Source: an uncultured Candidatus Poseidoniales archaeon
GTDB taxonomy: Archaea > Thermoplasmatota > Poseidoniia > Poseidoniales > Poseidoniaceae
Assembly (NCBI GenBank): GCA_905182125.1
Contig: CAJJAV010000002.1
Location: forward strand, 1 to 54,589
Direction of reading: 5' to 3'
Length of the DNA stretch: 54,589 nt
Shown: positions 31,429 through 41,142 of the stretch, one piece after another
How the letters are laid out: each line of letters starts with the position of its first letter
How positions within the stretch are numbered: the first letter of the stretch is position 1
Notes under the pieces: generated by a model
The model's input: the letters and a program-made list of their open reading frames with translations, nothing else
Databases searched by the model: none
What the model was told of the DNA's origin: nothing
Position numbers and translations under genes: made by a program

Positions 31429-34215
31429 ATGATCCCACCTCTTCCTGAATTCGGGGCAATACGTTTCGGCGGAACACTTCGTCCATCTCAGGATGCAGCG
31501 CGTTCAATCATCCTTCCTCAACTTGAACGGGGTGAAAAACGTCTGCATGTCGTGGCTCCACCAGGTTCTGGAAAAACCATTTTGGGGCTTTATGTCTGGG
31601 CGGACATGGTGCGAAAACCAGCATTGGTGCTCTCGCCAAATTCTGCTATCCAGGCTCAATGGGCTGCCCGTACTTCTCTTTTCGACCTCGATGGAAAGGA
31701 GGAGTTCATCAGCACCGATCCAAAGAATCCAGGATTGTTAACTTCCTTAACTTACCAGTCGATCACCATGCCCAAGAAAGGGGGCGAAGACCTCGACCTT
31801 GTCGCTCTTGAGTTATGGGCTGAGAAATTAATGGAAGACGGTCAAGCAGATGATCGAGAGTCAGCAATCGCTTGGCAACAAAGCCTTCTGACTTCGAACG
31901 ACAAATACTACCGTTCAAGGTTGAGCACCTATCGCAAAAAAGTGAGGGATGATTTTGCCAAAAACGGTAATGCTCTGTGGACCCTGCATGAGAGTGCTAA
32001 AGCAAATCTTATGAGGCTCAAGGAGGTTGGTATTGGTCTGATTATCCTTGATGAATGCCACCATTTGATGCACCACTGGGGACGTATTCTTTCAGAAGTT
32101 AAGGAATTCTTTGGCGACCCTGTTGTGCTTGGTCTGACAGCGACGCCACCCGATACTGAATCAATCAGCAATGATGATTCTCAACGCTATGAGGCCTTCT
32201 TTGGCCCAGTCGATTACGAAGTACCCGTCCCGGCCCTCGTACGGCATGAAAATCTGGCACCGTACCAAGATTTGTGCTACTTTGTCCGCCCTGCAGCGCA
32301 TGAACTTCAGTACATTGCCAATGTTGACAAACAATTCGAGGACCTTCTGTCAGATTTACGTGATTCCCCAACCAAAAAAGATTCAAAGCGCATCGCACCG
32401 CTCGATGAGTGGGTCTTTACAAGTTTGAAAGAGCGAAAGAATCACCGGGGTGAAACCCTTACATGGTCAAAGTTTCAAAATAAAAATCAAGTTTATGCAG
32501 ACAATGCTCGTAGATACTTACATCTCCATCAAAGCACATTACCGAGCGATGTGCCTCCTGTCCCAATGGAAGCAAGCGATGAATCATGGACGCGAATGAG
32601 TATGTTGCGTTCCGTGCTCGACCGTTATGTTCGTTATGGCCTTCGCTTGTCAAAGAATAAAGAAGATCACGAAAGGGCGAAGTCGGTGATTTCCCGCCTT
32701 CGAATGCTCGGTGTTCAAATCACCGAAACCGGTTCTCGACCATGTGCTTCGCCTGTTGGCAGAGTGATGGCTTATGCCTCTTCCAAAGTCGATGCATTGA
32801 ATGAAATTATCACCGTCGAGATGCAAGCTTTAGGCCCTTCAATTCGTGCGGTGGTGGTGACTGATTTTGAGAAAACTTCAGCCACCGCTCTGGTCGACGG
32901 CGTGCTCGACAAAGAGGCAGGCGGCGCTATCGCAGTCTTCCGTTCACTTGTGAAGCACCAAGCAGGTGATTACCTCGATCCAATCTTGATGACCGGGAGC
33001 ACTGTGCTCGTCGATGATGACCTTGCTGAGCGTTTCATCGAGCGGGCTAGTGAATGGATGAAGGAGCGGGATTTGGAAGTTACCTTCCTAGATAAGGCAC
33101 ATGATGGCTATCATGAAATTCACGGGCGGGGAAAACATTGGGTACCGAGGTATTATTCATTGATGATCACAGAACTTTTCCAAGAAGGTTTCACCCGCTG
33201 CATCGTTGGGACCCGGGGCTTGCTCGGTGAAGGATGGGATGCTTCACGCATCAATGTCTTAGTTGACATGACCACCGTCACCACAAGCATGAGCATCAAT
33301 CAACTTCGAGGACGATCCATACGTTTGGATAAGGAATGGAAAGAGAAAGTTGCCAACAATTGGGATATCGTTTGCATCGCTGATGAATTTACCAAAGGTT
33401 TCGACGACTATGAACGCTTCAAGCAAAAACATAAGCAATTGTACGGAGTTTGTGATGACGGGACCATCGAAAAGGGTGTTGGGCACGTCCATGCTGCGTT
33501 CAATGATGTCCGCCCAGAAGGAATCAGCGAAGGTATGAGTCTGTTCAATGAAGAAATGGTTCGACGTGCGATGACGCGTGATCATACCCGTGAATTATGG
33601 GGCATCGGTCAACCCTTTGGTACAGAAGCAAAACCAGCGGTTGAAGCCAAGGCTCGGAGTGGTTTTTCATCTGGTTTCCAATTTGGTGAAGAGAAGCAGG
33701 TCTGGACGGATGCCTCTCTGACTCAGGCGATTGCAAACGCCATTGTCGATTCATTATGCGAACTTGGCGATATGACCCGCCATGCCACTCCCAAAGGCGG
33801 CGAACGTGGGGGAGGATGGGTTCGTTATCACCTTCATAATTCCACTCCGGACGAAGCTAAAATCTTCAGTGAAGCCCTGACTGAGGCATTGGGTCCTCTA
33901 GAGAAACCCCGCTATATCATTGAACGTTCGTCACGATTTTTTGATGAGACATGGCTTTCAAAACTAATGCCAGAAGTCATAGCGGCGTTCTTGAGAAAGC
34001 AACGAGTCTCGGTGATGATGTATCATGCAGTCCCTTCGTGCTTAGCAACAAGCAAAGAACGAGCACAGGTCTACCAGCGTCATTGGAACCATCATGTCAG
34101 CCCTGGGGTTGTGACCTATGTTCGGAGCGGTGACGGGAGAGAACTCGTCCACAAAGCCCAACTCGATGGACTCGTACCGCGTGTGGGCCTACATCAAAAG
34201 TCGGTGTATGAGTGA
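31429..34215 (+). CDS. SF2 DEAD/DEAH-type helicase
   Basis: 928 residues. Two RecA-like domains: motif I APPGSGKT (about 44-51), motif II DECHH, motif III LTATPP, and in the second half GTRGLLGEGWDA (motif V) and QLRGRSIRLD (motif VI). A long insertion of about 300 residues separates the domains, and a C-terminal 250 residues carry no motif I know. The fold is in the XPB/restriction-helicase group. GGGGTGATC stands before the ATG. It is transcribed with the zinc-ribbon repeat protein. No nuclease or methylase gene is adjacent. Confidence 0.88.
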   Translation: MIPPLPEFGAIRFGGTLRPSQDAARSIILPQLERGEKRLHVVAPPGSGKTILGLYVWADMVRKPALVLSPNSAIQAQWAARTSLFDLDGKEEFISTDPKNPGLLTSLTYQSITMPKKGGEDLDLVALELWAEKLMEDGQADDRESAIAWQQSLLTSNDKYYRSRLSTYRKKVRDDFAKNGNALWTLHESAKANLMRLKEVGIGLIILDECHHLMHHWGRILSEVKEFFGDPVVLGLTATPPDTESISNDDSQRYEAFFGPVDYEVPVPALVRHENLAPYQDLCYFVRPAAHELQYIANVDKQFEDLLSDLRDSPTKKDSKRIAPLDEWVFTSLKERKNHRGETLTWSKFQNKNQVYADNARRYLHLHQSTLPSDVPPVPMEASDESWTRMSMLRSVLDRYVRYGLRLSKNKEDHERAKSVISRLRMLGVQITETGSRPCASPVGRVMAYASSKVDALNEIITVEMQALGPSIRAVVVTDFEKTSATALVDGVLDKEAGGAIAVFRSLVKHQAGDYLDPILMTGSTVLVDDDLAERFIERASEWMKERDLEVTFLDKAHDGYHEIHGRGKHWVPRYYSLMITELFQEGFTRCIVGTRGLLGEGWDASRINVLVDMTTVTTSMSINQLRGRSIRLDKEWKEKVANNWDIVCIADEFTKGFDDYERFKQKHKQLYGVCDDGTIEKGVGHVHAAFNDVRPEGISEGMSLFNEEMVRRAMTRDHTRELWGIGQPFGTEAKPAVEAKARSGFSSGFQFGEEKQVWTDASLTQAIANAIVDSLCELGDMTRHATPKGGERGGGWVRYHLHNSTPDEAKIFSEALTEALGPLEKPRYIIERSSRFFDETWLSKLMPEVIAAFLRKQRVSVMMYHAVPSCLATSKERAQVYQRHWNHHVSPGVVTYVRSGDGRELVHKAQLDGLVPRVGLHQKSVYE

Positions 34216-34217
34216 TC

Positions 34218-35549
34218 TTAGTTGGCGCAATCTTCGCACTGGAACGTCGCACCTTTGTGCGCAGTACAGTATCTTTTACGGCAATCAAAACAACGGAAAT
34301 CAAAGGATGAGACTCTTGCTGTGCAGTTGCTGTGTGCGCATTGATTTGGTTCACCCTTGGCAACGGGCCGGCTTGTTGTGGTGCTTACTTTTGGTTTTGA
34401 GGATTTGAAAAAGTCCTCCGCTTCCTTTTGCATGCTCTTTAATCGGGCGTCGCCAGATTGTGCAGGTCGAAGACTTGTTTGTGCTTGTGAGGCAGATCTC
34501 ATCGTTGCGGCCGCTCCACCTGCCACAGCGGCAATGCCAAGTGTTTGAAGAACAAACGGATTTGACATGAACCCTGACGCCATTGATCGATCCATCATTC
34601 CTGAGTTCTGAAGGATTTGTTCATATTCCTGGGCAGAGCCAAACTGGCCTGAGCCCATGTTCATTGTTGAAAGAATACGTTGGTATCCTGCGATTCGAGA
34701 AGGTGCCCTCCAATTGTTCGATCGTGTTCGGTTTGATTGACTTCGGCCTCGACCTTGCTGGACTTGCGGGGTCCTTTGATTGGATGGTGGTGGGCAAGCA
34801 GCTCCGCCAGCCAGGGGTACGACCATCATGCCACCTGCGCCAAACGCTCCTCCACCACCGCTCGTCTGAATGGTGCTGCTTGACTGTGGTACCTGTGAAT
34901 TTGTTTGTGAATAATTTGGTTGGCCTTGATGGCCCATTGTCTGTTGTGTTGGGTTTGAGAGTGGAATACGTTTTGGCCTCAATTTGCCCAGGAATCCACC
35001 GGTTTTAATATTGACATTCTCAGATCTGTTGGTGAAGATGAAGGCCAGTGCAGGAATGGTCAGCAGTCCAAAGCAGAGCGAGCAACACACATAAAAGGCC
35101 CCTGGGGTGGCTTTTTGGGACAATGAGCCATTTTCTGGAGCATCTGAAAGGTAGTAGACAGTGACAGATTTGTTGACGGCATAGGTGTCTTGTATCTGGC
35201 TCAAACATGAACTCTGGCTTTCACCCCACGTCACCCTGTCTTGTCCGTCGTAAAGGTAGCCACTTTGATCATCGACGAGCGCATAACTGAAATCAACATC
35301 CGAATAGCACGTAAAGTATGTGACCGTTCTATAGCGGTCACACTCTTCATACTCATCACCGTATTCGTCATAATAATATCCCATTTCAGCACATTCTTCT
35401 CTGCTCCCCTGGGATTCATGCCATTCTGTGCCTTCAAGGATCGTTCCGGAAGTCGTCATGGAGGTGACATCATCCGTCATGGCCAGAATTCCAAAAACAC
35501 CAGAAGCACCTCCAAAAATGAGGACCAAAACTACGCCATAGACGTTCAT
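34218..35549 (-). CDS. Membrane protein with AN1-like zinc finger tail
   Basis: 443 residues. Helix 1 at the N-terminus (VYGVVLVLIFGGASGVFGIL) is followed by a Cys/Tyr-rich acidic region of about 130 residues that probably faces outside, helix 2 (YVCCSLCFGLLTIPALAFIF), then a cytosolic region rich in Q, S and N, a hydrophobic patch (about 345-365), and a C-terminal cysteine/histidine cluster CAHSNCTARVSSFDFRCFDC ... YCTAHKGATFQCEDC. The spacing resembles AN1-type zinc fingers. It converges on the helicase with 2 bases between. Unknown role. Confidence 0.75.
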   Translation of the reverse strand: MNVYGVVLVLIFGGASGVFGILAMTDDVTSMTTSGTILEGTEWHESQGSREECAEMGYYYDEYGDEYEECDRYRTVTYFTCYSDVDFSYALVDDQSGYLYDGQDRVTWGESQSSCLSQIQDTYAVNKSVTVYYLSDAPENGSLSQKATPGAFYVCCSLCFGLLTIPALAFIFTNRSENVNIKTGGFLGKLRPKRIPLSNPTQQTMGHQGQPNYSQTNSQVPQSSSTIQTSGGGGAFGAGGMMVVPLAGGAACPPPSNQRTPQVQQGRGRSQSNRTRSNNWRAPSRIAGYQRILSTMNMGSGQFGSAQEYEQILQNSGMMDRSMASGFMSNPFVLQTLGIAAVAGGAAATMRSASQAQTSLRPAQSGDARLKSMQKEAEDFFKSSKPKVSTTTSRPVAKGEPNQCAHSNCTARVSSFDFRCFDCRKRYCTAHKGATFQCEDCAN

Positions 35550-35700
35550 TCAATCCCCCCCTTGTTGTTCATTTCAAGGGGTGGATGGGGCTGAAGAGTT
35601 GCCCAGTGGAAAAGAACCATACTCAGATGTAGAGTCCTTAGCACATAATCTTTCAGCCACATAGGTATCCATACGTTGCTAAAATGGGAGTGGGAATTGG

Positions 35701-35727
35701 ACGTGGCGCTGTTCCCATGCGCCACGT
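35701..35727 (-). ncRNA. Perfect 9-bp hairpin, possible structured RNA or operator
   Basis: ACGTGGCGC (35701-35709) and GCGCCACGT (35719-35727) are perfect inverted repeats around a 9-base loop. With the 7-bp hairpin at 35774-35806, which starts about 20 bases after the PriS stop, it could form a 3' structure of the PriS mRNA or a small RNA. The strand is symmetric; minus is chosen from the flanking genes. Confidence 0.3.
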
Positions 35728-35773
35728 TCCGGTGTAAGTTCTGGTCATCTACGATGGTTGGTCATCGCCTTTC

Positions 35774-35806
35774 GGCTCTCTCGGGAACAAAGAATCCTTG
35801 AGAGCC
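35774..35806 (-). terminator. Hairpin after the PriS stop
   Basis: GGCTCTC (35774-35780) pairs with GAGAGCC (35800-35806), 7 bp with a 19-base loop, 20 bases downstream of the PriS-like stop codon on the minus strand. Its position suits termination or 3'-end stabilisation. It lacks a T-tract. Confidence 0.3.
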
Positions 35807-35826
35807 AAGCATATAATCTTCACCAG

Positions 35827-37122
35827 TCACTTTCTGGTCACGATACGGATTGAGGGTTCTTCGGCTCCAGAGGAGGCTTGAGTTCCTATGTCCAGCGGTT
35901 GATTGAGGCGCCTTGCCATTTCGATGTGGGCTTTTGACCAAGGGGTGTGATGCTCCTTTTCGTTTTCGTGCGCCAAAACCCCAACTGGTTCTAGACTGCT
36001 TTCCCAACCCGTGTCTTCCCATCGCCGAGGGGATGCACGAACCCAGTTGTGGTCGTTTGCTTCAAGGGCCAATGCTGTTCGAAGCAGCCCGAGTCGCCGG
36101 TTTATTTTGCTTGCTTGTTGCCGAGGAAAGGCCCGTGGGAGCATCATCAACACCGCTTCACCATCGGTCCAAAACAGTGCAGGGCCAAGCGCTTTTTCTT
36201 CAATCATTGACCTCGCCTTCTCAACTGTGTTCTCTATTGAACCCCAAGAACGCGGCAACCATGCAACCACTGCGTTGCGGTCTTTTGTCCCTGGAACATG
36301 GGTGCTTAATTCGATTGATGCAAAACTCGGAGGGTCGACATCATCCCTCATGTTCTGCCTCTTTTGAATGGATTTCGTCTTGCCTTTTCTTGGCATTTTG
36401 ATGGCTTGTGCATGGCGTGGCATTTCCTTCATCCATTTTTTGAAAGGTTTCCGGAGGCGATCTTCTGTCACAGTGGAACAATACCAGCCAGTCGATCCAT
36501 GTATCGAACCCGGCAGTCGAATGATACGACGTGTGTCAGCAGTGATTCCAGAATCGACAGGATGGCCGGCTTCCATGACTTCTTTAAGCAAGGTTTTGCG
36601 CGCTTCACGCACGGCATGCTCCCTTTTGCGAGGGTCAGGGATTCCGAACATTGTCCGGTCCTTTTCTCGATAGACCAAATGAAATCCTTTGCTGCCTGAA
36701 AAAACAATATGCACGCGTTCAAAATCATAACGGCTTTCAATCCAGTCGAGGAGATTGACCGTTGCTTGCCTTGCTCGCTCCATGTTGACTCGCGAGAAGG
36801 GGGGAATGTCAATATCAAACACGATCAAATGGTCAATCATCACTGGGTGCGAGACTTTGGTGTCTTTGATTTTCGGTAGGTCGACTGGATTAAGCCACGC
36901 ACTCGTCGATACATACATGTCTCGCGGTGTGTTTCGTATGGTGTTCTTCGACAACACTTCGCCACTGCGGATTTGTCGCCTCGAAGTGTGCCATCTGTTA
37001 CGGGTGCAGCGCCAGCGGAATTGGTGGCGAGAAGGTTTTGAGAGCCAACTCAAATCCAGAGGTGGAGCGTCCTGATGGTGGGCCTGCAGAACTTCGGTAT
37101 CGAAGGTCCGCACGGTCCGCAT
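35827..37122 (-). CDS. priS: Archaeo-eukaryotic primase small subunit (PriS-like)
   Basis: 431 residues; AAGGTGAAGC precedes the ATG at 37122. The catalytic core shows the DxD motif VFDIDIPPFSR, the SGSKGFHLV (sxH) motif and RIIRLPGSIHGSTGW, which together mark archaeo-eukaryotic primases. An extra N-terminal ~65 residues are basic. The C-terminal ~170 residues include a strongly basic segment (MPRKGKTKSIQKRQ) and an end that I cannot place. The length fits PriS, but I did not see its typical zinc-binding knuckle, so a PriS paralogue is possible. It would synthesise RNA/DNA primers for replication. Confidence 0.78.
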   Translation of the reverse strand: MRTVRTFDTEVLQAHHQDAPPLDLSWLSKPSRHQFRWRCTRNRWHTSRRQIRSGEVLSKNTIRNTPRDMYVSTSAWLNPVDLPKIKDTKVSHPVMIDHLIVFDIDIPPFSRVNMERARQATVNLLDWIESRYDFERVHIVFSGSKGFHLVYREKDRTMFGIPDPRKREHAVREARKTLLKEVMEAGHPVDSGITADTRRIIRLPGSIHGSTGWYCSTVTEDRLRKPFKKWMKEMPRHAQAIKMPRKGKTKSIQKRQNMRDDVDPPSFASIELSTHVPGTKDRNAVVAWLPRSWGSIENTVEKARSMIEEKALGPALFWTDGEAVLMMLPRAFPRQQASKINRRLGLLRTALALEANDHNWVRASPRRWEDTGWESSLEPVGVLAHENEKEHHTPWSKAHIEMARRLNQPLDIGTQASSGAEEPSIRIVTRK

Positions 37123-37152
37123 GCTTCACCTTTTGAGTGCAGGTTATTGGCT

Positions 37153-38076
37153 TCATCGCAAGCCAGCAGACTTGAGTGATTCCAAGAGCACCTTGCCAAG
37201 TTCAGACGGGTCCATTGCACATGCAATGCCAGCCGCTCTGAATGCTTCGAATTTCTCTTCTGCCGTACCCTTTCCACCGGAGATGATTGCGCCAGCGTGG
37301 CCCATTCGCTTTCCGGGTGGTGCAGTTGCTCCAGCCACGAAACCAACGATTGGTTTTGTGACATTGGTAGCAGCCCATGCAGCAGCTTCTTGCTCAGCGT
37401 TTCCTCCAATTTCGCCAATCATGATGATTGCCTCGGTGTGAGGGTCCTTTTGGAACGCAGCGAGGCATTCGATGAATCCAGTTCCATTGACCGGATCGCC
37501 GCCAATACCAATGCAGGTGGATTGTCCTTCATCGATGCTCATGGTTTGAGCAACAGCTTCGTAGGTTAAGGTACCCGACTTCGAAACGATACCAATGCGT
37601 CCCTTGGCGTGGATATGTCCCGGCATGATGCCAATTTTTGCTCCACCTGTGTCACCCGGAGTGATGATTCCAGGGCAGTTTGGTCCAATAAGACGGACAC
37701 CTGGGCGGTTGTTGACGTAGGCAACTGCCTTGACCATGTCGAGGGTTGGGATACCTTCAGTGATGCATACGATGACACCTTCGCCTTTGATTGAATCAAA
37801 TGCGTCAGCGGCTTCCATGATTGCTTCAGCAGCAAACGGTGGTGGCACGTAAATGACGGTAGCATCGGCATCCGTTGCTGTGATCGCTTCGGTCATGCTG
37901 TGCCACACAGGGAAGTCCATGCCTTGCAAATCAACCGTTTGACCGCCCTTTCCTGGTGTGCAGCCGCCGACGATGTTGGTGCCGTATTCAACCATTTTAT
38001 CAGCATGGAACATGCCTTGCTTTCCAGTGATGCCCTGAACGAGCACCTTTGCGTCTTCTTCAATCCAAATCGCCAT
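37153..38076 (-). CDS. sucD: Succinyl-CoA synthetase alpha subunit
   Basis: 307 residues. It starts in a TAATG overlap with sucC and has GGAGGTG upstream. Family blocks: [15 protein letters not shown] (CoA-binding Rossmann), [25 protein letters not shown], and [15 protein letters not shown] with the catalytic-histidine region [16 protein letters not shown]. It interconverts succinyl-CoA and succinate with ATP or GTP formation in the TCA cycle. Confidence 0.97.
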   Translation of the reverse strand: MAIWIEEDAKVLVQGITGKQGMFHADKMVEYGTNIVGGCTPGKGGQTVDLQGMDFPVWHSMTEAITATDADATVIYVPPPFAAEAIMEAADAFDSIKGEGVIVCITEGIPTLDMVKAVAYVNNRPGVRLIGPNCPGIITPGDTGGAKIGIMPGHIHAKGRIGIVSKSGTLTYEAVAQTMSIDEGQSTCIGIGGDPVNGTGFIECLAAFQKDPHTEAIIMIGEIGGNAEQEAAAWAATNVTKPIVGFVAGATAPPGKRMGHAGAIISGGKGTAEEKFEAFRAAGIACAMDPSELGKVLLESLKSAGLR

Positions 38077-39284
38077 TACTGTTCACCTCCAATAAGTGCT
38101 ACAATCTTTTGAGCACCTTCTGCTAAATCGTCAGCAGCATGGATGTTAAGGGTCGAAGCAGCAAGGATTGCCTTGCCTTCATCGACGTTTGTTCCTGCCA
38201 ATCGGACCACGAGCGGAACTTGAAGCGACAAAGCCTCAGTTGCAGCGATCACGCCTCGTGCAATGATATCACAGCGCATGATTCCACCAAAGATATTGAC
38301 AAGGATACCCTTGACGTTTGGATCTTCTAGGATGATTGAGAACGCTGTTTTAACTTGTTCTTCATCTGCGCCGCCGCCGACATCGAGGAAGTTCGCAGGT
38401 TCGCCACCGTAGAGTTTGATGACGTCCATGGTCGCCATTGCCAAACCGGCTCCGTTGACTAAGCAGCCGATGTTTCCATCGAGTTTGACATAAGATAAAC
38501 CGGTTTCTTTTGCACGGATTTCGGTGTCTTCTTCTTCTGAGAGGTCCCGAAGGTCATCCCAGTTCTTGTGACGGAATTCAGCATTCTCATCAAAGGACAC
38601 CTTCGCGTCCAAAGCGACGATTTCATCGGCACCAGTTCGCACCAGTGGGTTGATTTCAACCATAGCACAATCTTCGTTGCAGAACATTGTGTACATGGAG
38701 GACAGCATCTTTCCAAACGACTTCAGAGCAGCGCCGCTCAAGCCAAGCGCCATGCCGAGGTCTCGCTTCTGGAAACCAAGAAGGCCACTGTTTGCATCAA
38801 CGATCACTTTGTGAATCAGTTCTGGTGTGTGTTCAGCCACTTCCTCGATGTCCATTCCACCTTCAGTGGAGGCCATGATGAGAACGGATTTGTTGTCGCG
38901 GTCTACGAGCAAAGCGAGGTAGTATTCGTGGGCGATGTCACAGCCCGCCTCAATGTAGAGGTTTTTGACAATTTTCCCTTCATCTCCGGTTTGAATCGTG
39001 ACCAGAAGGTTGCCGAGGATGTTGCTGGAATATGTGTTGACTTCCTCCCTCGAGAAGGCAATCTTCACGCCGCCTTCCATCACAACATCTCGTGTTGCGG
39101 GGTTCATGACGGTGCCTTTTCCTCGACCCCCAGCGTGAATCTGAGATTTCACAGCGACGACCTTGCTGCCGAGTTTATCATACGCACTGAGTGCTTGTTC
39201 AACAGTGGTGCAGTGGACGCCTTCAAGCACGGTAACACCCGCAGCTCGTAGCAACATTTTTCCTTGGTATTCATGGATGTTCAT
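38076..39284 (-). CDS. sucC: Succinyl-CoA synthetase beta subunit
   Basis: 402 residues from the ATG at 39284 ([17 protein letters not shown]), GGAG 6 bases upstream; the reading frame runs open to 39428 but the family start is clear. ATP-grasp blocks [14 protein letters not shown] and [15 protein letters not shown], and the CoA/alpha-contact block [13 protein letters not shown] are visible. Translationally coupled to sucD (TAATG). Confidence 0.97.
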   Translation of the reverse strand: MNIHEYQGKMLLRAAGVTVLEGVHCTTVEQALSAYDKLGSKVVAVKSQIHAGGRGKGTVMNPATRDVVMEGGVKIAFSREEVNTYSSNILGNLLVTIQTGDEGKIVKNLYIEAGCDIAHEYYLALLVDRDNKSVLIMASTEGGMDIEEVAEHTPELIHKVIVDANSGLLGFQKRDLGMALGLSGAALKSFGKMLSSMYTMFCNEDCAMVEINPLVRTGADEIVALDAKVSFDENAEFRHKNWDDLRDLSEEEDTEIRAKETGLSYVKLDGNIGCLVNGAGLAMATMDVIKLYGGEPANFLDVGGGADEEQVKTAFSIILEDPNVKGILVNIFGGIMRCDIIARGVIAATEALSLQVPLVVRLAGTNVDEGKAILAASTLNIHAADDLAEGAQKIVALIGGEQ

Positions 39285-39380
39285 GGGTCTCTCCAATCCT
39301 CCCACTGAAAGACCGTCTTTGAACACTTTGTTTACCTCGTTAGAGGTTTTGAAGCAAAGCGAGGGGTCTGTTGCATGAAC

Positions 39381-39397
39381 ATAAAGAGATTTATTGA
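39381..39397. promoter_or_regulatory. Symmetric AT-rich divergent promoter element
   Basis: ATAAA-GAGA-TTTAT (39381-39394) is an inverted repeat between the divergent sucC and nucleotidyltransferase genes. On the plus strand TTTATTGA ends 26 bases before the ATG at 39423, the spacing expected for a leaderless mRNA. The mirror copy could direct sucC transcription with a leader of about 70 bases. Inference from spacing. Confidence 0.4.
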
Positions 39398-39422
39398 TAG
39401 GTAGGCATTGGTTGGCGGTGCC

Positions 39423-40430
39423 ATGCAAGTTGTGGTCCTCGCAGGCGGAATCGGCTCTCGGCTCCGGCCATGGACTGCTGGCATACCCAAACCTCTGTTG
39501 CCTATGCTGGACCTGACATTGTTGGAACGCGTGGTTGAAGCGGTCCCTGTCGGCATGGTTGACGAAGTGATTGTTGCTGGTGGCTACAAAGTTGATTTGA
39601 TCGAATCTTACTTCCGTTCAAAGGACGTCGATTTTGATGTTCGAATCGTTCCAGAAGACGAACCTCTCGGAACCGGTGGTGCGCTTGGAAATTGTCGAGA
39701 TGTTGTCAGCGGAACCTTTGCGTGCTTCAACGGCGACATTGTCTCCTCATTGAGCATTGAACCGATGCTCGACTTGCACCGTAAAAACGGCGGGGTTGGA
39801 ACCTTAGCCCTCTGGGAAGTCGAAGACCCCACAAGGTTCGGAATTGTCGGTGTGAATGAGGATCAGCGGATCACTCGATTCAAAGAGAAACCAAAGCCTG
39901 AGGAAGTCTTTTCGAACTTGATCAACGCAGGTTCCTATATTTTCCAAGATGACATCTTTGATTGGATGCCAAAAGGGCGGCATTCTATAGAGCGGGACGT
40001 ATTTCCCAAGTTGGCTGAAGAGAACCTCCTCAATGGAACGGAATTCGAAGGTTACTTCATCGATGCTGGAACCCCGGATGCTTGGATGGATGGCGTTTTA
40101 CGCTGCATCGAAGAAAAGCGCTTCTCAACCGGCGCTGTTGTCGATGGCAGTTGGCATGCCAAACCAAAGGCGTTCGATACTGCACACGTGCAAGGCTGTA
40201 TGATCGAAGCTGATGTGACGTTGCAAGGCTGTCACATCGAGCGTTCTACGCTGCTTTCAGGCGTTGCTGTAGGCTTCAAATCTCATCTGCGAAACTGCCT
40301 CGTTGGACGTGGAGCCTCTGTCGGTTCAAACGTCTCAATGGAAGGGGTTGTTGTCGACCATGGCAGCACGGTGCCGGACGGTACCTCCCAAGTTGGCGGT
40401 CAGTGGCCGAAAACCGAACCATCTGCTTAG
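39423..40430 (+). CDS. NDP-sugar nucleotidyltransferase
   Basis: 335 residues from the ATG at 39423; a TTG at 39408 is in frame. It has the nucleotidyltransferase signature [15 protein letters not shown] and [15 protein letters not shown], the metal/substrate block FNGDIVSS, and [20 protein letters not shown]-terminal left-handed-helix-like part ([40 protein letters not shown]) is typical of GlmU/mannose-1-phosphate guanylyltransferase relatives. It makes an activated sugar for cell-surface glycans. The sugar is not evident. Confidence 0.9.
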   Translation: MQVVVLAGGIGSRLRPWTAGIPKPLLPMLDLTLLERVVEAVPVGMVDEVIVAGGYKVDLIESYFRSKDVDFDVRIVPEDEPLGTGGALGNCRDVVSGTFACFNGDIVSSLSIEPMLDLHRKNGGVGTLALWEVEDPTRFGIVGVNEDQRITRFKEKPKPEEVFSNLINAGSYIFQDDIFDWMPKGRHSIERDVFPKLAEENLLNGTEFEGYFIDAGTPDAWMDGVLRCIEEKRFSTGAVVDGSWHAKPKAFDTAHVQGCMIEADVTLQGCHIERSTLLSGVAVGFKSHLRNCLVGRGASVGSNVSMEGVVVDHGSTVPDGTSQVGGQWPKTEPSA

Positions 40431-40473
40431 ACAGAACGGAAGATGTCAAATGGTGCTCGCCGCTGGGCGATGT

Positions 40474-41142
40474 ATGACCAAACCACTGATTGTTGTCAAT
40501 TTTAAGACATACGTAACAGCGAGTGGTTCCTCAGCAGAAACCCTCGCAGTGGCCATGGAAAAGCACAGCAACGGTCCTGCTCGGATGGTTGCAGTCGTCT
40601 CAGCTTTTGATTTACAAGCAGTACGTAAGGCGGCTCCATCGCTTGAAGTCTGGTGCCAGCACCTCGACCCCGTTGGCCAAGGAGGGTTCACCGGGTGGAT
40701 GGAGCCAGGTACGGCGATTCATCGCGGCGCCCAAGGTACCATCATCAATCACGCAGAACACAAAGTCGAGATGGAGCATGTTGAAACATTGATGGGCATG
40801 CTTCCTGAAGGATTCCCAATTTGCGGTTGTGCTGCAAACCTCGATGAAGCGAAGAGTCTCGCAGCCCTTGGTCCAACCTTCATTGCAGTGGAGCCTCCCC
40901 AGTTGATCGGTGGAGACGTATCCGTTACCAGTGCCGACCCTTCAATCGTCAGCGACACCGTTGACCTGGTAAAAGCCACCAACCCCAACGTGCGCGTGCT
41001 TTGCGGTGCGGGTGTCAAGAACGGGCAAGATGTTGCAACAGCGATTCAACTTGGAGCTGAGGGTGTTCTTTTGGCTAGCGGTGTCACCAAAGCCAGCGAT
41101 GTTGCAAGCGTACTCGATGACCTTGTGTCACGCCTTCATTGA
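40474..41142 (+). CDS. tpiA: Triosephosphate isomerase (archaeal type)
   Basis: 222 residues, the short archaeal length. Catalytic features: Lys in VVNFKTY, His in CQHLDPVGQGG, Glu in IAVEPPQLIGG, and the phosphate loop CGAGVKNGQD and GVLLASGV. It interconverts dihydroxyacetone phosphate and glyceraldehyde-3-phosphate. An in-frame ATG at 40450 would add 8 residues. The 3' end overlaps the convergent nuclease homologue by 7 bases. Confidence 0.95.
   Translation: MTKPLIVVNFKTYVTASGSSAETLAVAMEKHSNGPARMVAVVSAFDLQAVRKAAPSLEVWCQHLDPVGQGGFTGWMEPGTAIHRGAQGTIINHAEHKVEMEHVETLMGMLPEGFPICGCAANLDEAKSLAALGPTFIAVEPPQLIGGDVSVTSADPSIVSDTVDLVKATNPNVRVLCGAGVKNGQDVATAIQLGAEGVLLASGVTKASDVASVLDDLVSRLH

Larger units (their letters stand above)
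35550..35826. other. 277-base gap with two strong inverted repeats
   Basis: The longest clean gap in the window. It lies between the PriS stop and the start of the AN1-finger protein, both on the minus strand. It holds ACGTGGCGC-loop-GCGCCACGT (35701-35727) and GGCTCTC-loop-GAGAGCC (35774-35806), and otherwise AT-rich sequence that should carry the promoter of the downstream gene. No ORF of note. Confidence 0.6.

Noticed and set aside
38568-39251. 227-codon plus-strand ORF antisense to sucC
   Set aside because: A shadow of sucC codon bias; translation looks non-protein-like.
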